Source: Methanobrevibacter sp.
Lineage (GTDB): Archaea; Methanobacteriota; Methanobacteria; Methanobacteriales; Methanobacteriaceae
DNA length: 56,964 nucleotides
Direction of reading: 5' to 3'
Assembly (NCBI GenBank): GCA_017652345.1
Contig: JAGCBE010000412.1
Span: 1 to 56,964 of the forward strand
The notes under the pieces: model-generated
The model's input: the letters and a program-made list of their open reading frames with translations, nothing else
What the model was told of the DNA's origin: nothing
The model's database searches: none
Part shown: piece by piece, positions 50,159-56,964 of the stretch
How positions within the stretch are numbered: the stretch's first letter is position 1
How the letters are laid out: every line of letters begins with the position of its first letter
Made by a program: the position numbers and the translations under genes

Positions 50159-50926
50159 ATGTTAGTTGAGAAATATAAAAATTTTGATGAAATGTATTTG
50201 AAGTTAAATCAAAAATTCTTAACAAATCCCGATATTATTACAAGTGTATTATCAGATAGTGGATATGTAGAAAATGTAGTTATTGGATGTAAAAGCTATG
50301 ACTGTACATTAGATCTTTCAACATTTGGTTATACAATGGGTAAGTGGGGGCATTTGCTAAAGACTTATATTAACTATGAAAATCTGTTAAACTTTTATGA
50401 AAAATTAAGAACTGTTTCTGGAACATCATATACATTTTATTTTAATCAGAAAAAAGTTAATAATGGAAGCTGTTTAATTTCAGTTGTTTTAACAAGAAAA
50501 AATAGAAATCAAAAATGGAGTGGCATGAAAGTTTTTTATCGTGTTACCGAAACACAAAGAAGAATGGCTGCTGACTTAGTAATGTTAAACAGATTTGTTA
50601 ATGAATTGCCAGAAGATATATGTGATATACAAAGTGTAGTATTCTTTTGTGCTCAAATATATTGTAGTGCTAAATTTATAAATGGATTTTATGATTATTT
50701 TGGTATTCCAAGAGAAAAACTCGATTATTCCCATAAATGGATAAATCAGTTAAAAAAGGATTATGAAAGGTATTTTCAACCAGATAGTAAAATTCATACT
50801 TTTCAAACTTTAGCAAGAATGCAAAAATTATATTTGGGGTTGACAAAATATGAAAAAATTGATATAATGAATTTATCAATAAAAAATTACTTTGAAAGTA
50901 AACAAAAAGGAGGAAAAGGTAAATGA
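50159..50926 (+). CDS. Thymidylate-synthase-superfamily-like protein, paralogue 2
   Basis: 255 residues, clear tandem duplicate of the preceding gene (shared KWGHLL, TFYFNQK, NNGSCL, VTETQRRMAADL, QARMQKL-type segments). Candidate Cys 105, R128-V-T-E131 and D139. The two copies differ enough that both are probably maintained for separate or combined (hetero-oligomer) roles. Overlaps the next gene by ATGA. Confidence 0.45.
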   Translation: MLVEKYKNFDEMYLKLNQKFLTNPDIITSVLSDSGYVENVVIGCKSYDCTLDLSTFGYTMGKWGHLLKTYINYENLLNFYEKLRTVSGTSYTFYFNQKKVNNGSCLISVVLTRKNRNQKWSGMKVFYRVTETQRRMAADLVMLNRFVNELPEDICDIQSVVFFCAQIYCSAKFINGFYDYFGIPREKLDYSHKWINQLKKDYERYFQPDSKIHTFQTLARMQKLYLGLTKYEKIDIMNLSIKNYFESKQKGGKGK

Positions 50927-51612
50927 GAATTTACATGGATTGGCAAGAAGCCTATGAAGAAATTAAAAGAGATTTAGCAGAAATGGGAATTTCAGTTTAT
51001 CCAAAAACAATGCAGGATAAATATGTAGAAGGAAATCTTGATTATTCAACAAAAGAGCTGCAGAATTATTGTTATACAATTCTTAATGCAAAATCTGAGG
51101 ATGTTAAACCATATACTATTCAACCTTGGGCTGATGCTGAATTTGAGGAAAGAATTGATAGTGATGGAAATGTTAATCCTGGGGAAGCATATAAGTTAAG
51201 GGAAGAGATCTGGAATGAGTATATGCACGATGGGAAGTTTGCTTATACTTATAATGAAAGATTTTTCAGAAATGAACAACTTGAAAAAATCATTAGTAGG
51301 TTAAAGAATGATAATGATAGTAGACAGTTGTGGTTAAGTGTTTGGGATTGTAATGAGGATGTTGATAAACTTGGTGGAATTTCAAGAGTACCATGTAGTT
51401 TAGGTTATAATTTCCAATTCAGGGAAGGTAAACTAAATATACATTATGTTATGAGAAGTTGTGATTTTAATACACACTTTAATAATGATGTATATTTAGG
51501 TATAAAATTATTGGAATATGTTGCTAAGAGATGCAATATGGAAGTTGGAAATTTTACCCATACAATGTTTAGTTTACATGTTTATCGAAAAGATTTAAAA
51601 AATGTATTTTAA
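50923..51612 (+). CDS. Thymidylate synthase-family enzyme, possible dCMP hydroxymethylase
   Basis: 229 residues, shorter than ThyA. NDNDSRQLWLSVWD, RVPCSLGYNFQF (Cys 158), YVMRSCDF (Arg 178, Asp 181), then MEVGNFTH and FSLHVYRKD match ThyA motifs in order. From RSCD to EVG the spacing equals E. coli ThyA with no gap, and the position of dUMP-specific Asn177 is Asp 189. Asp at this site marks T4 dCMP hydroxymethylase. The enzyme may therefore act on dCMP, giving hydroxymethyl-dCMP, rather than making dTMP. Last gene of the nucleotide cluster. Confidence 0.75.
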   Translation: MRIYMDWQEAYEEIKRDLAEMGISVYPKTMQDKYVEGNLDYSTKELQNYCYTILNAKSEDVKPYTIQPWADAEFEERIDSDGNVNPGEAYKLREEIWNEYMHDGKFAYTYNERFFRNEQLEKIISRLKNDNDSRQLWLSVWDCNEDVDKLGGISRVPCSLGYNFQFREGKLNIHYVMRSCDFNTHFNNDVYLGIKLLEYVAKRCNMEVGNFTHTMFSLHVYRKDLKNVF

Positions 51613-51615
51613 TTG

Positions 51616-51644
51616 TTGACAAATACCCCTTTATGTGTTATAAT
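51616..51644 (+). promoter_or_regulatory. SigA-type promoter P10
   Basis: TTGACA (51616-51621), 17-base spacer, TATAAT (51639-51644), extended TGTGT. Drives the DUF2786 protein and probably the polymerase gene. Confidence 0.88.
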
Positions 51645-51685
51645 GGATTTAACAAATAACAAAACACATATGGGGGTATTTTGAA

Positions 51686-52336
51686 ATGGAAGAAAAAAAG
51701 AAAATCATTGAAAAAATCAACAAAATCTTAGCATTGGCTGAAAACAATCCAAGTAAAGAGGAAGCAATGGCAGCTGCTTTAAAGGCACAAAGGTTAATGG
51801 CTGAATATCACATTAAAGAAGCAGAACTTGGGAATGAAGTTAATGAAAGTAACATTGAATCAATATGTTGCAAAGTTGATGGTAAAGTTCAAAAATGGAA
51901 AATTCAATTAGGAATTGTGCTTTCTAAAAACTTTAGATGTAGATGCTTCTTAATGGATAATGATGTTTGCTTTTATGGATATGATGAAGATGTTAATATC
52001 TGTAGAAATGTATTTTTTTCAATGTATAAAATTGGTGTTAAATTATCAGACAAAATGAAACGTGAAGTAAGGAAACAAACAGGAACTGCAAAAAATGTAA
52101 GGAATACATTTTGTATGGGTTTTGTTGATGGTATAAGAAGTGAATTGGAAAAACAATGTACAGCTTTAATGATTGTAATTCCAAAGGAAGTAAGTGATAG
52201 TTATGATTTAAAATTTAAAAAGGCTAAAAAAAGAAAAGCTGCATTAACTATTTCAAATGATAAAAATATTTATGATAAAGGTTTCCAAAGTGGTAAAGAC
52301 GCTATCAGATCAAAAGGAATTGAGGCAGCTATATAA
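51686..52336 (+). CDS. DUF2786-domain protein
   Basis: 216 residues. The start EKINKILALAENNPSKEEAMAAALKAQRLMAEYHI is the DUF2786 signature. The rest is alpha/beta with a basic end. Common in phages; biochemical function unknown. GGGGG precedes ATG 51686. The stop lies in the loop of a small hairpin. Confidence 0.8.
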   Translation: MEEKKKIIEKINKILALAENNPSKEEAMAAALKAQRLMAEYHIKEAELGNEVNESNIESICCKVDGKVQKWKIQLGIVLSKNFRCRCFLMDNDVCFYGYDEDVNICRNVFFSMYKIGVKLSDKMKREVRKQTGTAKNVRNTFCMGFVDGIRSELEKQCTALMIVIPKEVSDSYDLKFKKAKKRKAALTISNDKNIYDKGFQSGKDAIRSKGIEAAI

Positions 52337-52343
52337 GCTGCCT
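52323..52343 (+). terminator. Terminator-like hairpin
   Basis: AGGCAGC (52323-52329), loop TATATAA, GCTGCCT (52337-52343), followed by TTCATAGTTT. Contains the stop codon of the DUF2786 gene. Short stem, so probably partial. Confidence 0.5.
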
Positions 52344-52377
52344 TTCATAGTTTAAATTTGGAAATGAGGTGATATAT

Positions 52378-52542
52378 ATGTATGGTTCAAAAGGTCTTAC
52401 AAAGAAGGAGTTAATTGATTTAATAAATAAAAATTTTAAGGATGTTAGCCCAACAGAAACAATAGCTGTTATGTTTTTTACAGGAGATGTTGTTGAAAAA
52501 GAAAATGAAATTATTATGTTTATGAAAAAGTTAAATGATTAG
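52378..52542 (+). CDS. Small hypothetical protein (54 aa)
   Basis: ATG 52378 after GAGGTGA, stop TAG 52540-52542. Begins MYGSKGLTKKELIDLINKNF and has an alpha-beta pattern. Ends 12 bases before the polymerase start, whose AGGAGG overlaps its stop. No family recognised. Confidence 0.55.
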   Translation: MYGSKGLTKKELIDLINKNFKDVSPTETIAVMFFTGDVVEKENEIIMFMKKLND

Positions 52543-52554
52543 GAGGATTAAGTA

Positions 52555-55278
52555 ATGGATTTACATCGGCATGATGAGTGTTCTAGTTTTGATGGTTATG
52601 GTAAAGCTAGTGAATTGGCAAAATTAGCAAAGGAGTTAGGGCATACAGCTTTGGGTATAAGCAATCATGGAAATACAAATGGTTTAGTCCAACATTATTT
52701 AGCATGTAAAGAAAATGGAATAAAACCTGTACTTGGATGTGAAGGATATTTTTTACCAAAGTATAAAGAACAGCATAGGGGATACCATTTATGTTTATTT
52801 GCAAAAAATAAGGTTGGGTATCATAACTTAAATGCTTTGCAGTATGAAGGGGAAAAACAAAAGTATTATAATCCGATTTGGACTTTTGAATTGTTAGAAA
52901 AATACCATGAAGGTTTGATTTGTACATCAGCTTGTATTGCTGGTTATTTATCACAATGTTTAAAAGAGGATAAATTAAGTCAGGCAGAAAAATATATAAA
53001 AAAGATGGTTGAAATTTTTGGGGATGATTTCTATATTGAAATACAACCATACAAAATATCAGAACCTAATTTACAGGAAATGGTAAATGTAAAAGCAATA
53101 AAATTGGCAAGAAAACTTAAGGTTAAATGTGTATTAACATCAGATAGTCATAGAGGTAGGAAAGAAGATTTCCCAACATATTTAAAAATGCACGAAGTTG
53201 CTGGACATGATCTAAACCATATTGAGGAAACATATAAAGAAAGATATATGCCAAGTGATAGTGAACTGTATAAAAGATTTGTTAAAATGCACAAAAAGGA
53301 TTTTAAGGAAAGTACAGAATCCATTGGTAAAAGAATGATACTTAATTTAAAGGAAATTGAGGATAAATGTGTTGAGGATATATTTAAAGATTATGAGGAA
53401 ATATTACCAAAATATTCTGATGATTCAGAAAAATTATTAAAATCAAAAATTAAAAAAGGGTTAGAGGAAAAAGGTAAATGGAACAAAAAGTACCAGGAAA
53501 GAGTTAAACAGGAATTTAATGTAATTAAAACATTAGGTTTCCATGATTATTTTCTAATTGTTGCTGACTATGTAAACTGGGCAAAGGAACATGGAATAAA
53601 TGTAGGACCTGGACGTGGTTCTGCTTGTAATTGTTTAATTGCATATGCTTTAGGAATTACTGAAGTTGATAGTTTATTATTTGGTTTGGATTTTCGTAGA
53701 TTTCTGCGTGAGGATAAAAAGAAATTACCTGATATTGATATTGATTTTGAAACATCAAGAAGGCATGAAGTTATTGATTATGTTATAAATAAATACAAAG
53801 GACATACAGCAAGAATTGCAAGTTATGGTTTGTATAAGGTTGATAATTTAATAAATGACTTGGCAAAGGTTTGTGGTTTACCAACTGATAAATCTATTGA
53901 TGAAACCGAGGTAAGAAATAATAAAAAGGAAATTGCAGATATTAAAAAATTATGTAATAAATATATAGATGAAGATGGTAAACTGGATAAAGAAAGTTTG
54001 TTATGTAGTAGGGAAGCAAAGTTATATAATAGTCAGTATGACGATATAATTACACACTTCACAAAGTTGTATTTTAAAATGCGTTTTATTGGTACACATG
54101 CAGCAGGTGTTGCTGTAACTGGTGGGGATATACTTGATTATACTGCATTAAGAATTGATAAAAATGGTAATATATATACCAACTATGATTTGAATGATAT
54201 GGAAAATATTGGAGTTGTAAAATTTGATATGTTAGGTTTAGGAACAATGGAGGAACTTGGGGAATTAAAAGGAGTTACTGGTTCAAATCCAATATATGAT
54301 GAAATTGTAGTTGATGAAAAAATAATTGATAATTTTAACAAAGGAAATACAATAGGAGTATTCCAATTTGATAAAAAAGCAGTTAGGGATATTTTGATAA
54401 AAATAAATTGTAATTGTTTTGACGATATAATTGCAGCAAACGCAATGAATAGACCAGGCCCTTTAAGTTTACACATGCCTGAGGCATATGCTGAAAACAA
54501 AATAAATATTGATGAAGCAAAACAAAGTTTATATTATGATTATACAAAAGAAAGTTATGGTACTGTAATTTATCAAGAACAGATTCAGCAGATATGTGTT
54601 TATATAGGTGGCATGTCATGGGGAGATGCTGATAAAGTAATGAAGATGATTGGTGGTCAATCTCAAAGTGAAGATGCTAAAGCTGAATTTGAAAGGAATA
54701 AAAAGGAGCTACATGATAAGTTTGTAAAAGGTGCTATTAAGAATGGATTAACAAAACAACAAGCAGAGGAAATGTTTAATACTATGCTGGTTTATTCATT
54801 TAACAAAGGTCATGCTTGTGGTTATAGTTTAATATCAGTTAAGGAGATGTACTATAAAACTTATTTCCCAACAGAGTTTTGGTTTGCAAAAATAAAGTAT
54901 GCTCCAAATGAGGATGATTATGATAAGTTCTGTAGTTATGCAACAAAGGATGGTTGTGTTGTTTTTCTTCCACATATAAATTATTCAAATGAAAGAATGA
55001 GAATAAGAAAGGTTGAAGGAGAAAATTGTTTACAAAGAGGTTTATCAGAAATTAAAGGTGTTGGGGAAAAAGCTGCAAAGGAAATTGTTGAGGAACGTAA
55101 AAGGAATGGTATATTTACTTCATACGATAATTTTTATGATAGGTGTAAATCTCGTGTTGTAAATGAAAAAGTTATACGTTTAATAAAAGAATATGGTGCA
55201 TCAGAATTTGATAAAAATATTTATATTAAAAGGGTTACTAAATATAATAGCTCATTGATAGGAAGGGATTTTAAATGA
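52555..55278 (+). CDS. DNA polymerase III alpha subunit (C-family, DnaE-type)
   Basis: 907 residues; bacterial DnaE is about 1,100-1,160. PHP domain at the N-terminus (DLHRHDE, SNHGNTNG, later LTSDSHRGRKED), palm with GRGSACNCLIAYALG and catalytic LPDIDIDF (Asp 393, 395) plus KFDMLGLG (Asp 558), fingers (GVFQFDKKAVRDIL, RPGPL, YQEQIQQI) and a C-terminal helix-hairpin-helix part (GVGEKAAKEIVEERKRNG). The OB and tau-binding domains are missing. Replicates phage DNA; intact PHP histidines suggest proofreading or metal binding. Confidence 0.93.
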   Translation: MDLHRHDECSSFDGYGKASELAKLAKELGHTALGISNHGNTNGLVQHYLACKENGIKPVLGCEGYFLPKYKEQHRGYHLCLFAKNKVGYHNLNALQYEGEKQKYYNPIWTFELLEKYHEGLICTSACIAGYLSQCLKEDKLSQAEKYIKKMVEIFGDDFYIEIQPYKISEPNLQEMVNVKAIKLARKLKVKCVLTSDSHRGRKEDFPTYLKMHEVAGHDLNHIEETYKERYMPSDSELYKRFVKMHKKDFKESTESIGKRMILNLKEIEDKCVEDIFKDYEEILPKYSDDSEKLLKSKIKKGLEEKGKWNKKYQERVKQEFNVIKTLGFHDYFLIVADYVNWAKEHGINVGPGRGSACNCLIAYALGITEVDSLLFGLDFRRFLREDKKKLPDIDIDFETSRRHEVIDYVINKYKGHTARIASYGLYKVDNLINDLAKVCGLPTDKSIDETEVRNNKKEIADIKKLCNKYIDEDGKLDKESLLCSREAKLYNSQYDDIITHFTKLYFKMRFIGTHAAGVAVTGGDILDYTALRIDKNGNIYTNYDLNDMENIGVVKFDMLGLGTMEELGELKGVTGSNPIYDEIVVDEKIIDNFNKGNTIGVFQFDKKAVRDILIKINCNCFDDIIAANAMNRPGPLSLHMPEAYAENKINIDEAKQSLYYDYTKESYGTVIYQEQIQQICVYIGGMSWGDADKVMKMIGGQSQSEDAKAEFERNKKELHDKFVKGAIKNGLTKQQAEEMFNTMLVYSFNKGHACGYSLISVKEMYYKTYFPTEFWFAKIKYAPNEDDYDKFCSYATKDGCVVFLPHINYSNERMRIRKVEGENCLQRGLSEIKGVGEKAAKEIVEERKRNGIFTSYDNFYDRCKSRVVNEKVIRLIKEYGASEFDKNIYIKRVTKYNSSLIGRDFK

Positions 55279-55565
55279 TAAATCTTATACAATATTGGAA
55301 TGTGCATTATAAAGATAGAAATAATATTGAATATAAAGCAACATTCCAAACATGGGAAAATGATGTTACAAAGAAAAGAGAATACTGGATATTTAGACCA
55401 CCAGATAGAATAGTTGAAATTGTTTCAAAAGAAGAAGGCAATGAATACTTCAAAATGTTAAAAGAAAAATATAAAATGTTAAAAGTGATTAAACTGATAA
55501 ATGAGGAAGGGAAAAATAATAATGAAAAAAATAATTTTAATAGTAGTGTTAATAATAACATTTAG
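55275..55565 (+). CDS. Hypothetical protein
   Basis: 96 residues. Starts ATGATAAAT overlapping the polymerase stop (ATGA). Contains WNVHYKDRNNIEYKATFQTWEND, a short beta domain, and a low-complexity Asn-rich end that overlaps the next gene by 44 bases. The overlap makes the last 15 residues doubtful. No family recognised. Confidence 0.5.
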   Translation: MINLIQYWNVHYKDRNNIEYKATFQTWENDVTKKREYWIFRPPDRIVEIVSKEEGNEYFKMLKEKYKMLKVIKLINEEGKNNNEKNNFNSSVNNNI

Positions 55566-55908
55566 TTTTAAACTTGTAATAGATGCTTCAGAATTGAAAG
55601 TGCCAGATGGTTGTGAAGTTTTAAGGTGTACATTATATTTGCCAACTGGAAATAAAACATATGATGGAACTGTTCCATATGTAGGTATATGTGCATCAAA
55701 TAAGGAGCATTTAGGACAAGTAGCTGCATTATATACAATGGATATGCAGTTCATAGGAAATTTTGAATGTAGAGATACTGGTGGAAATAAGGATTTAGTA
55801 AGTGGTGAAAGAATAGACATATTTTGTGAAAGTAGAAAAGGTGTTGAGGAATGGAAAAATGACTATGGGGATTATGTTATAGTTAAATGGATAAAAGGGG
55901 TGGGATGA
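55522..55908 (+). CDS. Secreted or anchored 3D-domain protein
   Basis: 128 residues from ATG 55522 (GGAAGGG upstream). N-terminal signal peptide MKKIILIVVLIITFSFKLV. The C-terminal half has ECRDTGGNKDLVSGERIDIFCES and YGDYVIVKW, the double-psi beta-barrel 3D pattern (D-T-G-G, I/V-D-I/V-F, fG). In other proteins this domain occurs in cell-wall enzymes. An exported phage protein that acts on host wall or in exclusion is possible. Confidence 0.65.
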   Translation: MKKIILIVVLIITFSFKLVIDASELKVPDGCEVLRCTLYLPTGNKTYDGTVPYVGICASNKEHLGQVAALYTMDMQFIGNFECRDTGGNKDLVSGERIDIFCESRKGVEEWKNDYGDYVIVKWIKGVG

Positions 55909-55912
55909 AATT

Positions 55913-56140
55913 ATGGATGTAGAAGATGTAGAAATTATAAATATTAAAGTAAGACCAAGAAAATATTTTATGTTATTTTATGGATTTGAGGAAAAGGTGT
56001 ATATACATTTTTATCCACAACAAAAATGGAAAGCTGAAATAACTTCTTGTTCTGACATTGTAGAGTTAAGAAGAAATAGAATAACTGTTCAAATTAAAAA
56101 GAGTGATTTTGAAAAATATTTTAAGGAGATACAAAAATGA
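55913..56140 (+). CDS. Hypothetical beta-rich protein
   Basis: 75 residues, alternating hydrophobic strands with a helical end. Weak GGTGGGATG upstream of ATG 55913. It overlaps the next gene's start. No family recognised. Confidence 0.55.
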   Translation: MDVEDVEIINIKVRPRKYFMLFYGFEEKVYIHFYPQQKWKAEITSCSDIVELRRNRITVQIKKSDFEKYFKEIQK

Positions 56141-56745
56141 GTGTAAAAGTAGGAGATAAGTATATTATTGAAATTGGGGAAGTTTATGAAACAACAGCAG
56201 AGTTAGTATCAGAAGTCGGTGAAAAGACTTGTGAAACACCAGATAACTTATATCGCATTAAAGGATTTAATAGTCTTGTGTTTGATGAATATGGGCTTGA
56301 TAAGTTACAACAGTTAAATCTAGAAACAGTACAAGAGTTAGCATATCAGCGTGGCTTGAATGATGCTTGGGAAGCAGCAAGGAAATTAAGAATAACAAAA
56401 GAAAACTATCCAGATATGGTGGAACTAAGAGAATTATTCCACATTGCACCGCCTAAGAATGATGTTGATATATTAAAAGATTTTTCCGCATCCGAAGTAA
56501 TTTCCAAAATCAAAGCATGGGAACAGAAGAAAGCCAAGCAAGAGGACTTCAAGGTTGGGGATGAATTAGTTGATGTTGATTCTAAAGAAAAATGTGTTAT
56601 TATTGGGTTGCGTCAAGAAGTAATAAGAATTGTATGGAGTGATGGTAGTGTTGGTTTGATGGATAAAAAGGATTTCAGAAAGACAGGACGTTCATTCCCA
56701 CAAATAGCAGAGGTTCTTAAACAGTTGCAGGAGGATAAGGAATGA
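56137..56745 (+). CDS. Hypothetical protein of Lachnospiraceae-phage type
   Basis: 202 residues from ATG 56137 after AAGGAG. The middle has LAYQRGLNDAWEAARKL, a helix often seen in small Clostridia phage proteins; the C-terminal half has FKVGDELVD..SKEKCVIIG ... DGSVGLMDKKDFRKTGR, a KOW/SH3-like beta fold. Function unknown. Codon use is less AT-rich than the upstream genes. Confidence 0.6.
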   Translation: MSVKVGDKYIIEIGEVYETTAELVSEVGEKTCETPDNLYRIKGFNSLVFDEYGLDKLQQLNLETVQELAYQRGLNDAWEAARKLRITKENYPDMVELRELFHIAPPKNDVDILKDFSASEVISKIKAWEQKKAKQEDFKVGDELVDVDSKEKCVIIGLRQEVIRIVWSDGSVGLMDKKDFRKTGRSFPQIAEVLKQLQEDKE

Positions 56746-56930
56746 CAAGAGAAGAAGCAATACTGCACGCAGAAGAAGTTGCAGAGAAGAATGAAAGGGA
56801 GACTCCAAGCACTGATGGGAAGTCAATCTATCGTGTGCAGGTTGGAGCATACTCAAGGAAAGAGAACGCTGAGAACATGGTGAAGAAGCTGAAAGAGTCA
56901 GGGTTTGATGCAGTTCTGATAAAATCATAA
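56742..56930 (+). CDS. SPOR-like domain protein
   Basis: 62 residues. An N-terminal helix (EEAILHAEEVAEKNE), then YRVQVGAYSRKENAENMVKKL..SGFDAVLI, the core of a SPOR domain (V-Q-V-G-A-Y/F..N A..L...G). SPOR domains bind denuded peptidoglycan glycans. No signal peptide is present, so its location is unclear. ATGA overlap with the upstream gene; the 3' half is repeated at the window start. Confidence 0.75.
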   Translation: MTREEAILHAEEVAEKNERETPSTDGKSIYRVQVGAYSRKENAENMVKKLKESGFDAVLIKS

Positions 56931-56964
56931 GGGGTGGGAAAGGAGAAAGATGATGGAATTAGAA
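56824..56964. repeat. Terminal direct repeat, right copy
   Basis: Exact duplicate of bases 1-141. It overlaps the SPOR gene and the first bases of the next gene, so the genome continues seamlessly across the junction. Confidence 0.95.

Noticed and set aside
1..56964. Integrase, excisionase or CI-like repressor; stop-codon reassignment
   Set aside because: No tyrosine or serine recombinase motif was seen. Genes end with TAA, TAG and TGA in normal positions, and no suppressor tRNA was found.

Overview
The window is one complete, circularly closed genome of a tailed phage with long-tail (siphovirus-type) genes. The first 141 bases (1-141) recur exactly as the last 141 (56824-56964), so the unique genome is about 56,823 bp. 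DNA is very AT-rich, Shine-Dalgarno sites are strong (AAGGAGG), promoters are SigA-like, and the structural genes (SPP1-type portal, capsid-E major capsid, r1t-type holin, GH24 endolysin) are of Firmicutes type. A gut Clostridia host is the best guess; I cannot name it. Every supported gene lies on the + strand. I see no integrase, excisionase or repressor, so the phage is probably virulent or kept extrachromosomally.

Layout: 1-6558 holds small early genes, two pyrimidine-dimer-glycosylase-like proteins, an intein-split RecA, dCMP deaminase, a Cas4/RecB-like nuclease and a RuvC-like resolvase. 6560-13556 holds small zinc-binding, membrane and coiled-coil proteins, a PDDEXK-like nuclease, an abundant-looking acidic SAP-like protein and RNase H. 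13557-14183 is non-coding, with direct repeats, three stem-loops and an iteron-like array ending in a promoter. 14184-16986 is a block of small unknown ORFs carrying four perfect copies of the bacterial parS site TGTTTCACGTGAAACA. 16987-17731 is AT-rich and non-coding. 17732-40100 is the virion module in an unusual order: small terminase, fibre genes, large terminase, holin/endolysin, portal, MuF-like protein, scaffold, capsid, connectors, tail tube, frameshifted chaperone, tape measure, Dit, Gp37-like tail protein, baseplate/receptor genes. 40109-44640 holds membrane proteins, a sigma region-4-like regulator, Gly/Cys-rich virion-like proteins and a HEXXH protein. 44766-56930 is the replication and nucleotide module: tRNA-Gln, primase, SSB-like protein, nucleotide kinase, dUTPase/dCTPase, three thymidylate-synthase-superfamily proteins, C-family DNA polymerase, then 3D- and SPOR-domain proteins.

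Expression: ten strong promoters (TTGACA-like, spacer 16-17, TATAAT) are scattered along the genome. Seven share an extended -10, TGTG(G/T)TATAAT, and several are followed by leader hairpins. A four-copy intergenic element (AGCCCCA ... TATATGG) sits at module boundaries.

Most interesting: (1) four parS sites with no recognisable ParA or ParB, which could recruit host ParB; (2) a cluster of kinase, all-alpha dUTPase/dCTPase and three TS-family enzymes that, aligned by eye, carry Asp where thymidylate synthase has its dUMP-specific Asn, suggesting modified cytosine in phage DNA; (3) the repeated boundary element; (4) the iteron and stem-loop region beside the parS block. All assignments come from reading the sequence; no database search was run.
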